From contig CM076280.1 of assembly GCA_038380795.1 (NCBI GenBank), positions 5,009,501-5,073,500 of the forward strand: DNA of 64,000 nt, given 5' to 3'. Below, piece by piece: positions 11,273-24,224 of this stretch. Positions within the stretch are counted from its first letter, which is position 1. Every line of letters begins with the position of its first letter. Under the pieces are notes generated by a model. That model saw nothing but the letters and a program-made list of their open reading frames with translations, had not been told where the DNA came from and did not search any database. The position numbers were made by a program, and so were the translations under genes. Origin of the DNA: Pyrocephalus nanus (lineage: Eukaryota > Chordata > Aves > Passeriformes > Tyrannidae).

Positions 11273-13399
11273 CTAAACAGCTTTCTCCTTCCTCGTGCTC
11301 CTGAGAATCACTTCAGGCTCCTGACAGAGAGTCAGAACATCTGCGTGGGAAACTGAAGTGATGATTGCAGCACACATAGGAAAATCTCAAGTCTAATGTA
11401 GCCAGAACAGGTGACAAAATCAGGAAAAACAGGTCAGGAGAGGAGTTAGCACAGTGTAAGAACACAAACTATCTGTCCAGGGTCCTGGTGATCTGCTTGC
11501 TATCCTGTGCTATCCCACTTTTAGTGCTCTGTGTTAGCACTTCTTGTCACTGTTTTTTCCTTCCTTACATCAACATATGAGACAATCCCCTCTCTATTTT
11601 GCTGTCTAAAGCTGCCTAAAGTGTGTGAGCTGGAATTTGGAACCTGGTGTGCTGATACAATTTGCACAATGCGTGTTTTCCCCTCCTGTCTGTTGCTCCT
11701 GTATTAGAGTCATTTTACCTAGAATAAGCTCTTTTCTTTGGCTTTCTATTTGCCTCATTTTCAGGCCTTTTGTGAAACTGGGACAAGTGCTTTCTGATGA
11801 ACTGACTATGGATTTGAGGAGCTCGCTGGGAAGGCTATTTACCGGGTGGGTATGAACTGGGCTTAAATCTAAAGGAACTGTTAATGCCTTGTCTGGCACA
11901 GGGCTATCACACGTGTCACAGCTTTGATTATTGCTTTCTGCCATGCTGGGAGGTCAATGTGAGACGAAAGAAGATTGGGAAACAGTCAGATTTGAGCAGT
12001 CAAGGTGATATGTCCCTGGATGGGGCTGGGAGGGAGAGAGGGGAAGGCTCTGGTGAGCCTGCAGGTTTTTCTTCTCAGCTTTGGCCGAGCAGAACACATG
12101 CTGTAATTACATGTAGATGCCGGTATCATGGGGAGAAAGCTGTTTAAGGAAATTCTTGCAAAGTTTTTCTCCCCTGCTGTGGTGATTACATTAGCAGGTG
12201 CCAGCCATGGGGGAACCTGTTGGGCCCTGAGGAAGGAAAAGCAGCAGCTGTGGTTTAGGGACTGTCAGCGATTTTTTTGGCTGCTAAAAAATGCTACCTT
12301 CTCCTGTATGTGAGAGGATTGAGCATTGCATCATGCCTTGGACATGGGTCTGCCTGTCTGTCTGCCCCATCTCTTTAACTTACATGCAGGGGAAGCTTTT
12401 CCTTCTGATGTATGTGCTCCCCTGTATGTTGGGAACTCTGCTAAATCATAATTGTCACTTACTTTCCCTATTTGCACCTTCTGGCTCTTTTAGCCTAGTT
12501 ATTTTCATGCACAGCACAGGAGAGAGTCTGACGGGCAGGACTGGGATTGGGAGTGATGGTTTGGCTTCAGAGGGGATGTGGACAAGCAGTTAGAACAGCA
12601 AGTGGCACCTTTGCTCCTATGCTGTGTTCTCATGCCTGGCCAGTTGCCTCAGCTGATGATCTGATATCCAGAGTGGCTCACACACTCTCTTGGATCCACC
12701 CATGCCACACCTCCTAAAAAATGCCATAATCTGTATTTGTCAGAGCGGGCTCAGGCAGTGAGAGTGTCCAAAGTCAATATTTACAGCTGTAAAAAGCATT
12801 CAGGGGATTTTAGCATTTGGTTCCTGAATCAACATGACACGAGATTTGGGTTATCTGATCCCTGTGTCTGAATGACAGGAGCATCTTTGTCCCACTCCAT
12901 CAGAGGTGGAGGCACAGGCAGTTTCCTGATGGCTTCTGTTTTACCAAATTCTTCCCCTGCCCCTCTCCTTGCCCAGCCAGTTTAGGAGCAGGTCTATAAG
13001 GAGAAGACAGCTCTGCTATGCCAAAGTCCTCTTTCAGATGCATCTGTAGAGTGCCAGGCTTTCTCTCCCTGGCTGTGTCAAGCCCTTCTCCCCTTCCTGG
13101 GGGATCTCCGTGTTGGCAGGTGGGTGGTGAAACTCTGAGTGTCAGTATTTGTCCCCTTCAGAAAAGGTCAATGTCCAGCACTTGAGGGCTGTGGCACCAC
13201 GACCTTTTCAAAGCTTGGACAGATGGCAGTGGCTCTGCTGAGAAAGGCCAGGGCAGGAGGGCAGCTGGCAGCCTCTCCAGGAGTCTGTTTTTGTGGCAAA
13301 ACATACAAGTCTCCCAAACACGAAGACACTCATGGACATCTCCTCAGCTGCTCTGAGCTGGTTTACAGCCAGCGACTTCAGTGGTGCTGCAGTGCTTGA
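11273..13399. other. Intergenic, nothing recognised
   Basis: No element recognised on either strand. Confidence 0.6.
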
Positions 13400-13560
13400 A
13401 CCAGCATTCAGAGCAGTGGGCACGGCCCCAAGGCTGCCAGAGCATCTGGACAGCACTCCCAGGGACAGGGTGGGACTGTTTGGGGTGTCCTGTGTGGGGC
13501 CAGGAGCTGGACTGGATAATCTCTGTAGGTCCCTTCCAACTCAGGATATTCTGTGACTCT
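13400..13560 (+). mobile_element. CR1 LINE 3' fragment
   Basis: GGCCCCAAGGCTGCCAGAGC, CAGGGACAGGGTGGGACTGT, GGAGCTGGACTGGATAATCT, GGTCCCTTCCAACTCAGGAT and ATTCTGTGACTCT follow in CR1 order. Same subfamily style as the 22-kb copy. Confidence 0.9.
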
Positions 13561-16500
13561 CTGCACTCTGTGAGACCACTTGACATATTTTCTAATCATG
13601 CTCCAGGAGTTTGACTTTGCCCTGCCTGGTGCTTAGAGAGTCCTTCCCCCCATGCAGGAGAGGGAGCAAATGGAGCCATTTCTGATCTCTCCACCTGGAC
13701 TATCCAGTCTTATTATCCATCCTGCATACAGCTGACCCAGGCAAAAGGCTGTAGAGCAGAAGGGACAGGCTTAGCTGCCTGCTGTGAAGTGCCCTGCCTG
13801 AGGCCACTGTTGGGTCAGAACTGAACTTGAGGTGATGCACAGTGCTGCCCCTCTCAAAAAGGTGCTCTGCTAACATATTTCCTTGCTACATAGGCAAAAG
13901 TTAAATTATATTTGCTCTTCAGAACCTGTATACGTCTCTCTCTGTGACTGGGGAAGAATTATCTTCCTCCTGTATCAGTATTGCAAAAACAGGCTGCAGG
14001 TGTATGGCTCTGAAAAGAAAAATAAAATAAAAAGAGAGAGAATTCTCTTGGCCAGGGTCCTAGCAGCCACATTTTCCATGTGATTTTTAGATGTCTTGCT
14101 TTCAGGGTGAGACTTGAAATTCTTTGCTAACTGTCTGAACTCAGTGAAACGCTTGTGCCCACCCCACAGATTCTGAGCAAGGCTCGTGCTCAGATGCACA
14201 GCAGAACTGGGACCCAGATCCAGAGCTATTCTGGAGGTGAGGAGAACAGATAAAGCAGATCCCCTGCCCTCTAGAGAGCACACGTGGGTAAAATCACCTT
14301 ACTGGCTAAATGAGATGAAGCATAGAGTAGGTTTAATGTGTGTGTTACATTCTTGTTAATAACAATATCTAATTAAGGCATCTGGTGACAACTTAATGGG
14401 CAGAAAAGCAAAAAATCAAGAGGGCTTTATTGAATTTTTCTTTCAACTCCAGCTCTCCAGGTTTGAATGAATCCATCACTGAAGACAGAACCTTGTTTGT
14501 TTGATTCTCTCTTCAGCATAGCAGTGTAAGATGTAGGTTTATTGTCTAGGAACTATCCCTTAAATTAAACTCGTCATTCTTATGAAGATGATTGCTTGAA
14601 GGGGAGATTAACCTTTACAATGTGATGATGGAAGTTGTTGTTCATTTCAAGAGCCTGTGAAGACTGCTGGGAGCTGGAAGTGATGGAGACTGAACTGGGA
14701 TTTGGCAACACAGATGAGAGGTGGAAATGGAGCTTGTCTTTGATGGGGCTCCTCTCACTGATTTCATTGTGGAGTTACTATTTAGATATTAAAAAAGTGT
14801 CTGTTTAAAGAGCCTAAGTCCTATTTGTATGTGTGTCTCATGCAATGAGATCCCTATCCCTGCCTAGGAACTTTATGTGGTCCTAAATCAAAGATGGGTG
14901 ATTTATCAATAGCAGATAAATCTAGTTTAGTTTTGTTTGTTACGTGCTGTGCATTCCCTTTCCTCCTGCTGGTGGCTTGGAGAAGAGACAACTGTGTTGT
15001 CCACAGCCTCTTACAGAGGAAAATCCCTTTGGATTATTCTTCCTAATATCTTTCAGTAAGGAAGACAAAAAGGCTGTGACTACAAACCCATCAGATTGTG
15101 TCTATACTATGGTCCTAAAAAAGGACAACCTGGCTTGTGCAGACAGAGCAGAGCTGGATGTGCCCTCAGGGAGGGAAGCAGTTCTTCCAGGGCAGCAAAT
15201 CCCAAACCTCACACAAGGTTGTATGATTCCAGCAAGGACACAAGTGTAGCCCTGACTGAACAGTTCTGTGTGAAATGACACTAAGTTGTTTTCAAGCTCT
15301 TCTGTGTGTGATTGATCTCCTGTAATAGGACGTACAATTAGCCAGCAGCTCTGCTATTAATAACTATCCCCGAGAATGTGGATGAAATGAATTAGTGTCT
15401 CTGTGGATTATTGCCTTTTTCCATCTGACACTCCTCTGGATGAATGACACGGAACAAAAAGGGAATTTTAAGAGTATATAATTGAGTGTGTATTAGGGTT
15501 TATGAAGAGATTCCTACAATAACTGTCATGTTCCACCTGACGGAGTAGCTGTTATGTGAACATGCCAAAGAACCACTTTCCTTGCTGTGATCTTTGTTCT
15601 CACATACCCTGCCTGCATTATCTGAAAATCTCCTTTAGCTGATGCCACTGAATGCAGCCTGAGTAATGACTTGAGTGCAAAATAAGGACAGAAATAAAGA
15701 ATGAGGTGAACACTTACTGTCAGAGGCCCCAAATTGGGCACCAAAGCTAAAGGAAGCCCACTGTTTCAGAGGCAGGTAGCTTCTGCTGCTTCCACCAGTG
15801 ACAGATTCTCTGGAAATCAGGACACACTGATTTATATATCCTGTTGGAAACTGAAGATCCAGGTTGCCACTGTGCTAGGCACTGTCAAACCTCTGCTCCA
15901 AAGGGGACAGCTACATCAGCAGAGGAAGCACTGGAAAGAAAAAGCAAGCATGGAGGGATGAAATTACTTGCTTTGTTTGTCACAGTCAAGCTGCTGGCAG
16001 AGAGAAGGGCTCGCTGGGATGGGTATCCCAGATCCTTAACTGGATCCTTAACCCTGGCAGGTTTGTCCTGTTGAATGAAGGCCAGTGTGAGGAAATGTGA
16101 TTCCTCAGAAATGAAAACCTACGTATGGTCTTAAACACAGTTTTGTGGAGGGTGTAGCAAGATGTAAACTGAACCTTTTTGTGCCAGTTACTGGCACAAA
16201 ACACAGTTACTGAGGGTGTGCTGGAAACCTGTGACACCAGGACAACACTGTTGTCTTGCTGCCTGTGATACCCTGTGACAGCAAAAGCTGTGGGGTCTCT
16301 GAGACCACCCCATGGCAGTGGGAGAAGAGGGAAATTTGCTTTCACACTCTTAGAGGCTTTATTTTGTGTCACTTGCTGCTTTGACCTTCGACAGAGATAT
16401 TTGCTGCTCTGAGCTGAACATTAGCAATATATCTTGGCTTTGATGAGTTGAAATCCTATTGGGATTTGGTGGTGTTGGTGTGCTGTCACTGGAGAAAAGG

Positions 16501-17464
16501 TGCAGTTTACAGGTGATCAGGTTTCTCTGCAGCCTGAAACCAGGGGTGACTAACACAGGCACAGATCCTTCCTGGCACTGCAGTTACAGCTGACCTGCCT
16601 GTGGACATTCACCTGAGATGGTTTGCAGGTCACCCTGCCTTTGCAGCAGCAGCCAGCCCTCGTATCCTTTCACCTCCAACAGTTCTCTTTGTATCCCAGC
16701 TTTCCCTCCCCATCAGCAGCCCAGACATTTTTTCCATTTCTACCCTGGGTTTTTCCATCCTGTTTTCTTTCTCTGGCCTCGCTTTCTTTTCCTCTCTCCG
16801 TTTTTCAGTTTGGCTTGTCACACACACAGAATCACACACTCAGTCCCCCCAGAGCTGCAGACCTGCCAGCAGATCTTGGAATGTGGTGGGGCTGAGGGAT
16901 GCCCTGTCACCTTCTGCCCCTTCACGTCCCCCCCACTGCCCTATTCCCCACCGATCTATTCTGAAGGACAGGTAACCTCAGCCAGGAAGATGGATGCCAC
17001 AATTACAACCCCCCCCTTTCAGCAGCTCTTTCCCCTTGTTCCTTCCTGATGGAAATCGTGGGCAAGAAAAATCTATTATTACTCTCCAAATCGTATCAAA
17101 TATTTATCAGGGTAATTCTCTAGTTATCACCACCGATTGCAAGCCTTCGTCACGTCCTAAATCTTGTTAGTGTCATCTCTGGGAACGTGTCTCGTCTGTC
17201 TCCTCAGCCGAGTGCTGCATAAACCAGGTTGCCCCAAGGGATCTGGGCTTATGGAAAAGCAGTGGAGAAGAAGGAGGAGGAGGAGGTGATCAAAGATGGG
17301 CACAGGCTTCCCAAATCCCCTTTCTCCCAGCACACGAGATGGGTTCTGTTCAGGATGGGGTTCTGGGCAGAGCAGGCAGGTTGCCTGTGGGAAGGGGAGG
17401 TCTGCTGGGCCACACTGGCTGATCTGATGCTCCAGGTGATGTGGAGACAAGCTCATCCCTAACC
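13561..17464. other. Intergenic with candidate conserved non-coding stretches
   Basis: AT-rich, low-repeat stretches at 14340-14660, 15290-15500 and 17040-17170 look like possible conserved non-coding DNA. A possible old repeat lies near 15.9 kb. No gene found. Confidence 0.5.
15865..15960 (+). mobile_element. Possible old LINE/SINE 3' fragment
   Basis: TGTGCTAGGCACTGTCAAAC followed by an AAAGGGGACAG block resembles the GCTAGGCGCTGTACAAAC stretch of old amniote repeats. Short and worn, so low confidence. Confidence 0.3.
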
Positions 17465-17612
17465 AGAAACAGTCTGAAATAGGCCAGGCTCAAAAAGACA
17501 GGTGTAGTAACTTGCCCAGGATTCACCCAGGGCTATGTGGGAAGTCTGTGGCAGAGGCCAGAACAGAGCTCAAGGTCTCTGGCTCTGAAGCTAGTGGCTT
17601 AATTACATGATT
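17465..17612 (+). mobile_element. MIR-like SINE fragment
   Basis: AGTAACTTGCCCAGGATTCA, GGGAAGTCTGTGGCAGAGGC, GAACAGAGCTCAAGGTCTCT and CTAGTGGCTTAATTAC fit the 3' half of MIR (ACTTGCCCAAGGTCACAC ... TGGCAGAGC ... GAACCCAGGTCT). Confidence 0.65.
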
Positions 17613-18374
17613 ATTCCTTTTGGAGCTCTGTGGCTGGTTTGAAACAGCCCTGTCCTGGGGGTCCTGTAAGTCAGGGCAACCTTGACATCTCTGCTGGCCG
17701 TGCCAAGGACCCTCCCCTTCCACCCGCTGTGTGGAGGACTAGCAAATGCAGCCACTCTGGCTGGGCTTTTTTTTTTTTTGTTGTTGTTGGCACCAATATG
17801 TTTCCAGATTGTACCTATTTTTAAACTCTTTATTGGGTCAGATCTGGACAGCTTGGAGACTTCAGCTCTTCCCTCTCTCTACCCCTGTGCACACAACTTA
17901 TTGCTGCAAAGGGAAGAAATGAGCAGCGAATCCCTTCTGCCAGAACCAATCAATCTGGCACCTGTCATCAGCATCACAGCAGCTATAAAATATTTAATTT
18001 CTTAATGATGAATTGGCAGATTGGTTAAAAAAGACAACAAGGAAACAAAGAAAAAGGAAACAGACACTCACAATCTGCAGTCACACTCTTTGCCAGGCTG
18101 AGCCTTTGGAGCCGATAGCAGGAATGTGTTTTTCCACCCGAGCTACCTGACAGTGCTGTCTATTCATAAAGCCCTGCTGGTTGTTTTGGGGATGTTCCCG
18201 CTCAGTCAATGGATCCCTGACTTGCCATCCAAGGGTTCCACCACGATTCCTGATAAAACTCAGCCTTCAGAGGAGGATTTTTTTTTTTTTTTTCAGGAAA
18301 CAGGAAAACAGCTTCTCAGTGGCACAGATCTCACCTCCCTCAGTGCTGTACAGTGGTACAAAAAGAAAAAAGAA

Positions 18375-18770
18375 TGACCAGGCTGGGTCAGAACACAAGT
18401 GCATCCAGCCAGGTATTCTGTCTCCAGCAGTGACCCACAGTGCATGCTTTGGGACACGTATAGGAATAGTTCAATCATAAAATGCTATTTCTCTAGCAGC
18501 CTCCAGCAATCTGCAACTCAGGGAAATCTTTGTGTTTTCTAGCACTGTCTGGAACTTCCTTCCACAAGCTTGCCTAGTCAGTTTTTAAAGTTATGCAAAA
18601 TTTGAGCATCCACAAAAATCTTCACTCCAACAGTGCCATAGTTCTCTTGTGTGAAGCTGAATATCTGATTTTGTTTTCAGCATATTATCTACTAATTTAA
18701 CTCGATATTTCCAGTTCCTGCATTAAAAAGACAGTGAAAAATCATTCTCTCTTCACCTCCCATCCCTTGG
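18375..18770 (-). mobile_element. Ancient CR1-like LINE fragment
   Basis: In + strand order: GCTGGGTCAGAACACAAGTG, CCAGGTATTCTGTCTCCAGC, GAGCATCCACAAAAATCTTC, ATTATCTACTAATTTAACTC and ATCATTCTCTCTTCACCTCC. This is the classic inverted old amniote CR1 3' region (GGGTCAGACC-AAGGTCC, CAGTATCCTGTC, GCATCCACA, CTACTAATTTCAT, TTCACTTTCTCC). A fairly long but diverged copy. Confidence 0.65.
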
Positions 18771-19245
18771 ACATGTTTGGCTCACAAAACAGGGAGAGGC
18801 AGAGAGATGCCTGGGCTCATGGAGACCAGGATTGGGAAGTCTGAGTGGACAGTCTGATTTCACAGGGTATGTCAGCTTGAGAGTGCCCACAGATACCTTC
18901 TGCCTCTGCTTCCTCCAGCTGTGAGCTTGGAGGGGAGCCAGAGACCTGTATTATGGTCTGTTTGCAAATGCATAAGGTGATGCTGATGGGAATCACCAAT
19001 TCAGTTGATGTAGCTGCAACAGAAAGGGGATTGCACAGAAAGCAAGACCCTCTGCTGAAATTATAGGAATTACCTGCAGAAATTAAAAATCACACCCCTG
19101 TCCCTATGTCACTTTAAATCCATTCCTCTGGCACCTCTAGTAAATCCTGTAAATACAAACAAGAAAACTGCCTGATCAAAGAGTTTCTTTTACTATAGCC
19201 TGTTTTGGTTTATTGCAAATACTGTGATACTTGGGGTTTTTTTTT

Positions 19246-19266
19246 GTTTGTTTGTTTGTTTGTTTT
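19246..19266. repeat. (TTTG)n microsatellite
   Basis: Five or so TTTG units directly after a T9 run. Confidence 0.85.
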
Positions 19267-19439
19267 ATTAATTTCCAAGTCCTGTTATTGGGACCTTTTA
19301 ATTACACGTGATTCACCAGGTTTCACTAAAGCAAATACAAACTTCCAGCCACCACAGAAAAACCTGGGAATCAGTTCTACGGGCTTGCAACGCCCTCCTA
19401 AACCCTCGGGGGAAACGGAGAGGAAGAGAACATCTTTTT

Positions 19440-19960
19440 GGCTTGCCACCGTTTATTATTTTTGAGTCGGTCTCGTGGCTGGTGGTGACGCTCCTCGGTG
19501 GCGGTGCCACACCCACGCTGTTCCTCTGGGCTCGGGAAGGTTGGCAGACGTCAGTGGGTGGCTGGCAGCTCCCGAGTGGAGTGGAGCCTTCGTGCTTCCT
19601 CCTCTGCCTCTCCCCCGGCAGCGTGCGGGGATCCAGAGCTCCAGCAGAGCCGCTGCTGCTGGTGATGGGATGGCAGAGACCAACAGCGCCCGTCTCAATT
19701 TACCGGGGGATACCTGGCAGAGCCCTCAAGCTCTGCTCTGGGGATTTCTTTTAGCCCTCCTGCAGACACCCTGCGCGAATACGAAAAACAAATGCTCTCA
19801 TTTGTACAGGAAGGGCTTAACCTGCATTCCAGAGGGGTCGGTGGAATTAAGGAGCAGTGCCCGTCACAGGGGGCTGGTAGGTGGTGGAAAACTGTCACCT
19901 CGGACCTGTCCCCTGCCCGCAGGGAGGGTGTGCCCGGGCACAGCAGGTTTTCTCCAGCCC
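19440..19960. other. CpG-rich segment
   Basis: Many CpGs (about 19 in 19440-19740 by eye), unlike the CpG-poor flanks. A 213-codon open frame at 19475-20116 crosses it but shows no family likeness. Could be an enhancer or a cryptic promoter. Confidence 0.4.
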
Positions 19961-21105
19961 TTCTGCAAAACAGAAGGATGTTTCTGTTGTGCTCCTAAGG
20001 GCTGGTTGCTTCGGCACAGGGATAAGATGAAATCAAAGGACAGTGCTTTCCTGTCAGACAGCTCTTTTCCCTGTTCACTCTGGATCTTTGTCTTCTGCAG
20101 ATGGTGTTTAAAGTGAAGTTTGCTCCACTGATCCTGTCTAATATCTCTTTGGAAGTTCTGAATGGAAAACGTCCTGCTTATCTGTAATCAAAGCTGGTTT
20201 TTTTTCTCTGCCTCTGGGCCAAAACATTGCAACAGGCTTGGCCCTCGAGGGAGTAATGGATGCTGAGCAGAGAGGCTGCCTGCTGCCTCTGCAGGTATGG
20301 GAAGTTCCTGAAAAAACACACCTCTTCCCACTGTGCCACCAGCTGCAGGCTTTTTGGGCATGGAGCAGGTGATTAGAAAGCAGCAATGCAGCACAGTGAG
20401 TCTGAAGAGGCATTGCTCTCCCATCTATTAAAATAGACAACACTGCCAGCAAAAAAAACTGGGAACTGTGACTCAAAGTGGGGGGAGGAAAAGGGACAGG
20501 GCTGATCAGTAGCTAGACACCCACATCAGGATAGCATCTAAGCAAAACCAGTTGCATCCCACTGTTGTCAGAGTGATTAAACATATGCTGGAGTAGAGAT
20601 GGGACTGAGAGAATAGCTGGCTGTGGGAAGTTTTTGGCACACGGTAACGGTGTCTGTGGGATGGACGATGTCAGAGTCCTCTCTACCACCCAAAGCTTTT
20701 CCATAAAGCTCTAACAGGGAGCATGAGGTTAAACAGACTCTCTCTTACTACCCAAAATCAGCCCTGGACACTGGTCTGAGGGTGTCACTCTGCCCTTGAC
20801 TCCTTGCCAGCCAGGCTTGGCTGGAAATCTTCCTCCAGATGGAGCAGGCTAGGAAAGGTGTGGAAATGCAAAGAGGAAAGAAATGTAAATGTATGAACAC
20901 CTCTAATTTTGCTTATGTTTTCGCTGTCATTTAAACTGCTATAAAATGAATGTAAAATACTGTGATTCCACTCTAATAACTTTTTTCATCCACTTACACT
21001 GGCATACATTTCCTCTGAGAAGAAATTTTTGTCAGAATCTGCTTGAGGCAGATCCCTTTTTTTTTTATTATTTGATTACAAAGAACCTGCTTTCTGCCAA
21101 ATACC

Positions 21106-21134
21106 TTTTTTTTTTTCTTTTTTTTTTTTTTTTT
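21106..21134. repeat. Poly-T tract
   Basis: T11, C, then T17. Simple repeat. Confidence 0.9.
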
Positions 21135-21851
21135 CATTAGAAAGTGCTAACTGAAGGTGGCCAGGCAAAACCACGTGTTGCAGTGAAGGCAGAGCTGTGG
21201 TGTGAGAGGGAACCGGGAATATATTGGGTGATGAGGTGGGAACGTCACCAAAGCTAATTATAACATTTTCAGTTCCTTGTTAGTTGGATTAAAAAGGTCA
21301 CATTTTCTGCAAAAACATTTTTTTCTGTGACAGAGGAAGGGCTTTGGCTGAGTTTCTCCAGGGGAACACTGTCCCTGCCATCCCACCTCACCCAGAGCCT
21401 GTAGTGGGGTGGCCATTCACCCCTCTGCCCTCTCCTTCCCAGATAACCTGGCTGAGGATGCAGCAGTAAAGCCTAAAAAACCAACTTCTTATTAAAATAA
21501 CCCCCTCACCCACCCACCTCAGTGGGCTAGTTTCATCAGCTCCCAGGATTTCACCCCAGTCCAGGGAGTGTGCCCTGAGTGATTGGGGGTTTTTTGCATT
21601 ATCTCATTTTTCCCTTGCAATTGCTCATTTCTTTACCTGTAATAGCTCATTTTTTGCCTTGCAGAATTTTCTAGGACTTGGTTAGGCTCCAAAGCTTGCT
21701 TGTTCACCTTGCTGCTTGTCTGGGACTTGGGGGGAAAGAAGGCCAGAGCTGTGGGGGGCAGGATGAATCAGCAAAGCTTTGGGATGGAAAGCTGGCAGCA
21801 GAGAAATGGGAGAAAACATGAGGATCAAAGAAGGGGTTTATTTGGAGGGCA

Positions 21852-22204
21852 GCCTGGAGAGGAGGAGACTGAGGTCAGACCTCAGTCAGACCCACTTTGG
21901 GGTCTGCAGCTTTCTAATGAGGGGCAGCAGAGGGACAGGCACTGCTCTCTTCACTCTCATGACCAGGGACAGGACCTGAGGGAATGGCTGGAGCTGTGTC
22001 AGGGCAGGATTAGGCACTGAACAGGCTCCCCTGGGCAGTAGTCACAGCCCCAAGGCTGCCAGAGCTCCAGGAGTGTGTAGACAATGCTCTCAGAGACAGG
22101 GTGGGATTGCTGGGGTGTCTGTGCAGGGCCAGGGGTTGGACTCAATGATCCTGATGGGTCCCTTCCAGCTCAGGATATTTTATGATTCTATGAATCTATG
22201 ACAG
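21852..22204 (+). mobile_element. CR1 LINE 3' copy, long
   Basis: The longest clear CR1 of this subfamily here: GCAGCCTGGAGAGGAGGAGA, GACCAGGGACAGGACCTGAG, AGCTGTGTCAGGGCAGGATT, AGACAGGGTGGGATTGCTGG, GGGGTTGGACTCAATGATCC, GGGTCCCTTCCAGCTCAGGA and TTTTATGATTCTATGAATCT. It ends with the CR1 tail repeat. Confidence 0.95.
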
Positions 22205-22489
22205 GAGTGGGGACCTGCCATGCCTGGAGCAGGGGTTATTAAGCAGCAAGAAGGGCCTGCTAGGAAATCTCCAGGATGGGGAATTTTCCTTGTGAAATAG
22301 AGGGGGAAAATCCCCATTTTCCACCCAATGGCTCCTTTAACTGAGAGATCCTCATTGACTCCCCTCTGAGATCTCTGTAGTCTTCAACAGCCCTGTAGGA
22401 TAAGGGGCTGATTTCAGCCCTGTGCTGAAGGACATCAGTTGCTACAACATTTGGTCACCCAGAGCATCACGACCCAGGGCTGCCCTGCC

Positions 22490-22800
22490 CCCTGCTCGTA
22501 TGGCACTGGTGGCCGCAGCACTTCCCGCTGCTGGGTGGTGAGTGCCGGGATCCGGGACATGCCACCTCCAGGGACACAGGATTTGCTCTGCCTCCTCGGA
22601 GCCTGCAGGCTGTGGCAGGCGGCAGTGTGTGTGTGCAGTGCGTCCCTGCAGCACATGATGGCACTGCAGGACCGCGAAACGCTCAGCTCCGCTGCGCTGC
22701 TTAACCCCTTGCCAGCCGCGAAGCTGCTGCAGGTGCGGTGGCTTTCCAGGGAAAAGGTGCGGTGGGAAGCTTGGGGGACAGGGATGCCCAGCGCACCGCC
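22490..22800. other. CpG-rich segment
   Basis: About 20 CpGs in some 310 bp, GC-rich. Open frames on both strands cross it without recognisable domains. Regulatory use is conjecture. Confidence 0.35.
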
Positions 22801-24224
22801 GTCCCCAGCTGGGGCAAAGCCTTGAGTCCGAGGTGCTGGCAGCTGGAATCACCCCATCTCCCTGGGACCAGAGGACACACAAGTACTTGTAGTGCTGCAG
22901 AGCGGACCCGAGGGTGTGGTGGTGAGCTGGCATCTTCCAAAATGCACACTGGCTTCTTCCTCACAGCTGTACGTGGTGGGCTCCCTGGTCTTGGCGTGCC
23001 CGAGACCATTCCTTTCCTTCCCAAAAGGGACTGGCTGTTCTTAGCTGGAACAGGTCACTCTTGGGCTAATTTGGGCAGTAGCCCCTGGAAGCCACATGCC
23101 CCAAATTCATCCACGCCTTGGGCTTGCTCAGACCCCGTTGCTGCCACATCTCTGGCTTCTTCTCCTGAGCTCACACAGGCAGAGAGATGGTCTCCAAATG
23201 CAGGCTGGTCGGAATTTAGCCCTGGTGCAGGTCTTGCATGATAATATCCCGTTGGCTGCCAGCTGGGGTTTGGAGGAGAGAGCGGAAATTTGTTGGTTTG
23301 CCTGTTCCTGAAGTTACAGATCCTCCAGCCAAAAAACAGGGAGCGCCACAGGGATGAACAGAAAGGCTGCAACAGCATTTCCATATAGCACAGGCTTTTT
23401 CCTGAAATAATCCCTGCAGGAGAGAAAATATCTGGAAGTGACAACCCTGGTATTTATCTGTTCTTATCTACAAAGATTTGAAGAGGTATAAAGGCAGCAA
23501 GTTCTGCCCAACTTATTGCCAGATCGAAAACAGTGTGATCTCCTTCATGGAGATTATCTGGAATTATCTGGTGGGCACCAGGTGGATGGTGCTTTTCCTC
23601 CTCCTGTTGTCCCCATAAGAAAAAATACTCTCTAGGACTTTTCCATAAGCAAGAAAACACACAACCAGGAGAAAAATCTCCAAATCATGAGATGAGGGAA
23701 AAAAAAATTCTGTTCCAAAAGAGGAAAAGGATAGAGAGGGTTTGGAACCTGCAGCTCTCGTCTGTATCTCTGGATGGAGCACTCTTTACTTGATATCTCT
23801 CTGTTGCAAATGCAGCTGATTGATTTTCCTTCTGTTTCTTCTTTTGCTGTTGTTTATTTTAATAAAGATAGATTTATTTTATTTGGAAACCTGAGGCAAA
23901 ATGTTCCTGTGTCTCCACCCACCCTTCTGGCACTAAGCGCTGATGGTTATTTCAGTGGTTATAATTTGATTTCTCCCTCTCCTGCTGGGCTGATGTGAGA
24001 GAAACAATATTTAGAGAAGCTGATTTTATTTTCTTGGGGAGGGGAGACAGAGGCTGGGAGTGGTATGAGAAAAGGGAAAGAGAACCAGCAAGAGTGCACT
24101 CACATTTTCTAGGCATTTTTTTTCCCCAAGTTTGCAATCTCTGATGGACAAAAATCACAGTATAGCTCAAATAATCCAAAGGGACTCATCATAGCTGCTC
24201 TGTGCCAATGATTTTAGGTTTGTA

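Noticed and set aside
19475..20116. 213-codon open frame as a gene
   Set aside because: Explained by GC-rich, stop-poor sequence; no domain beyond a short LRR-cap-like phrase.
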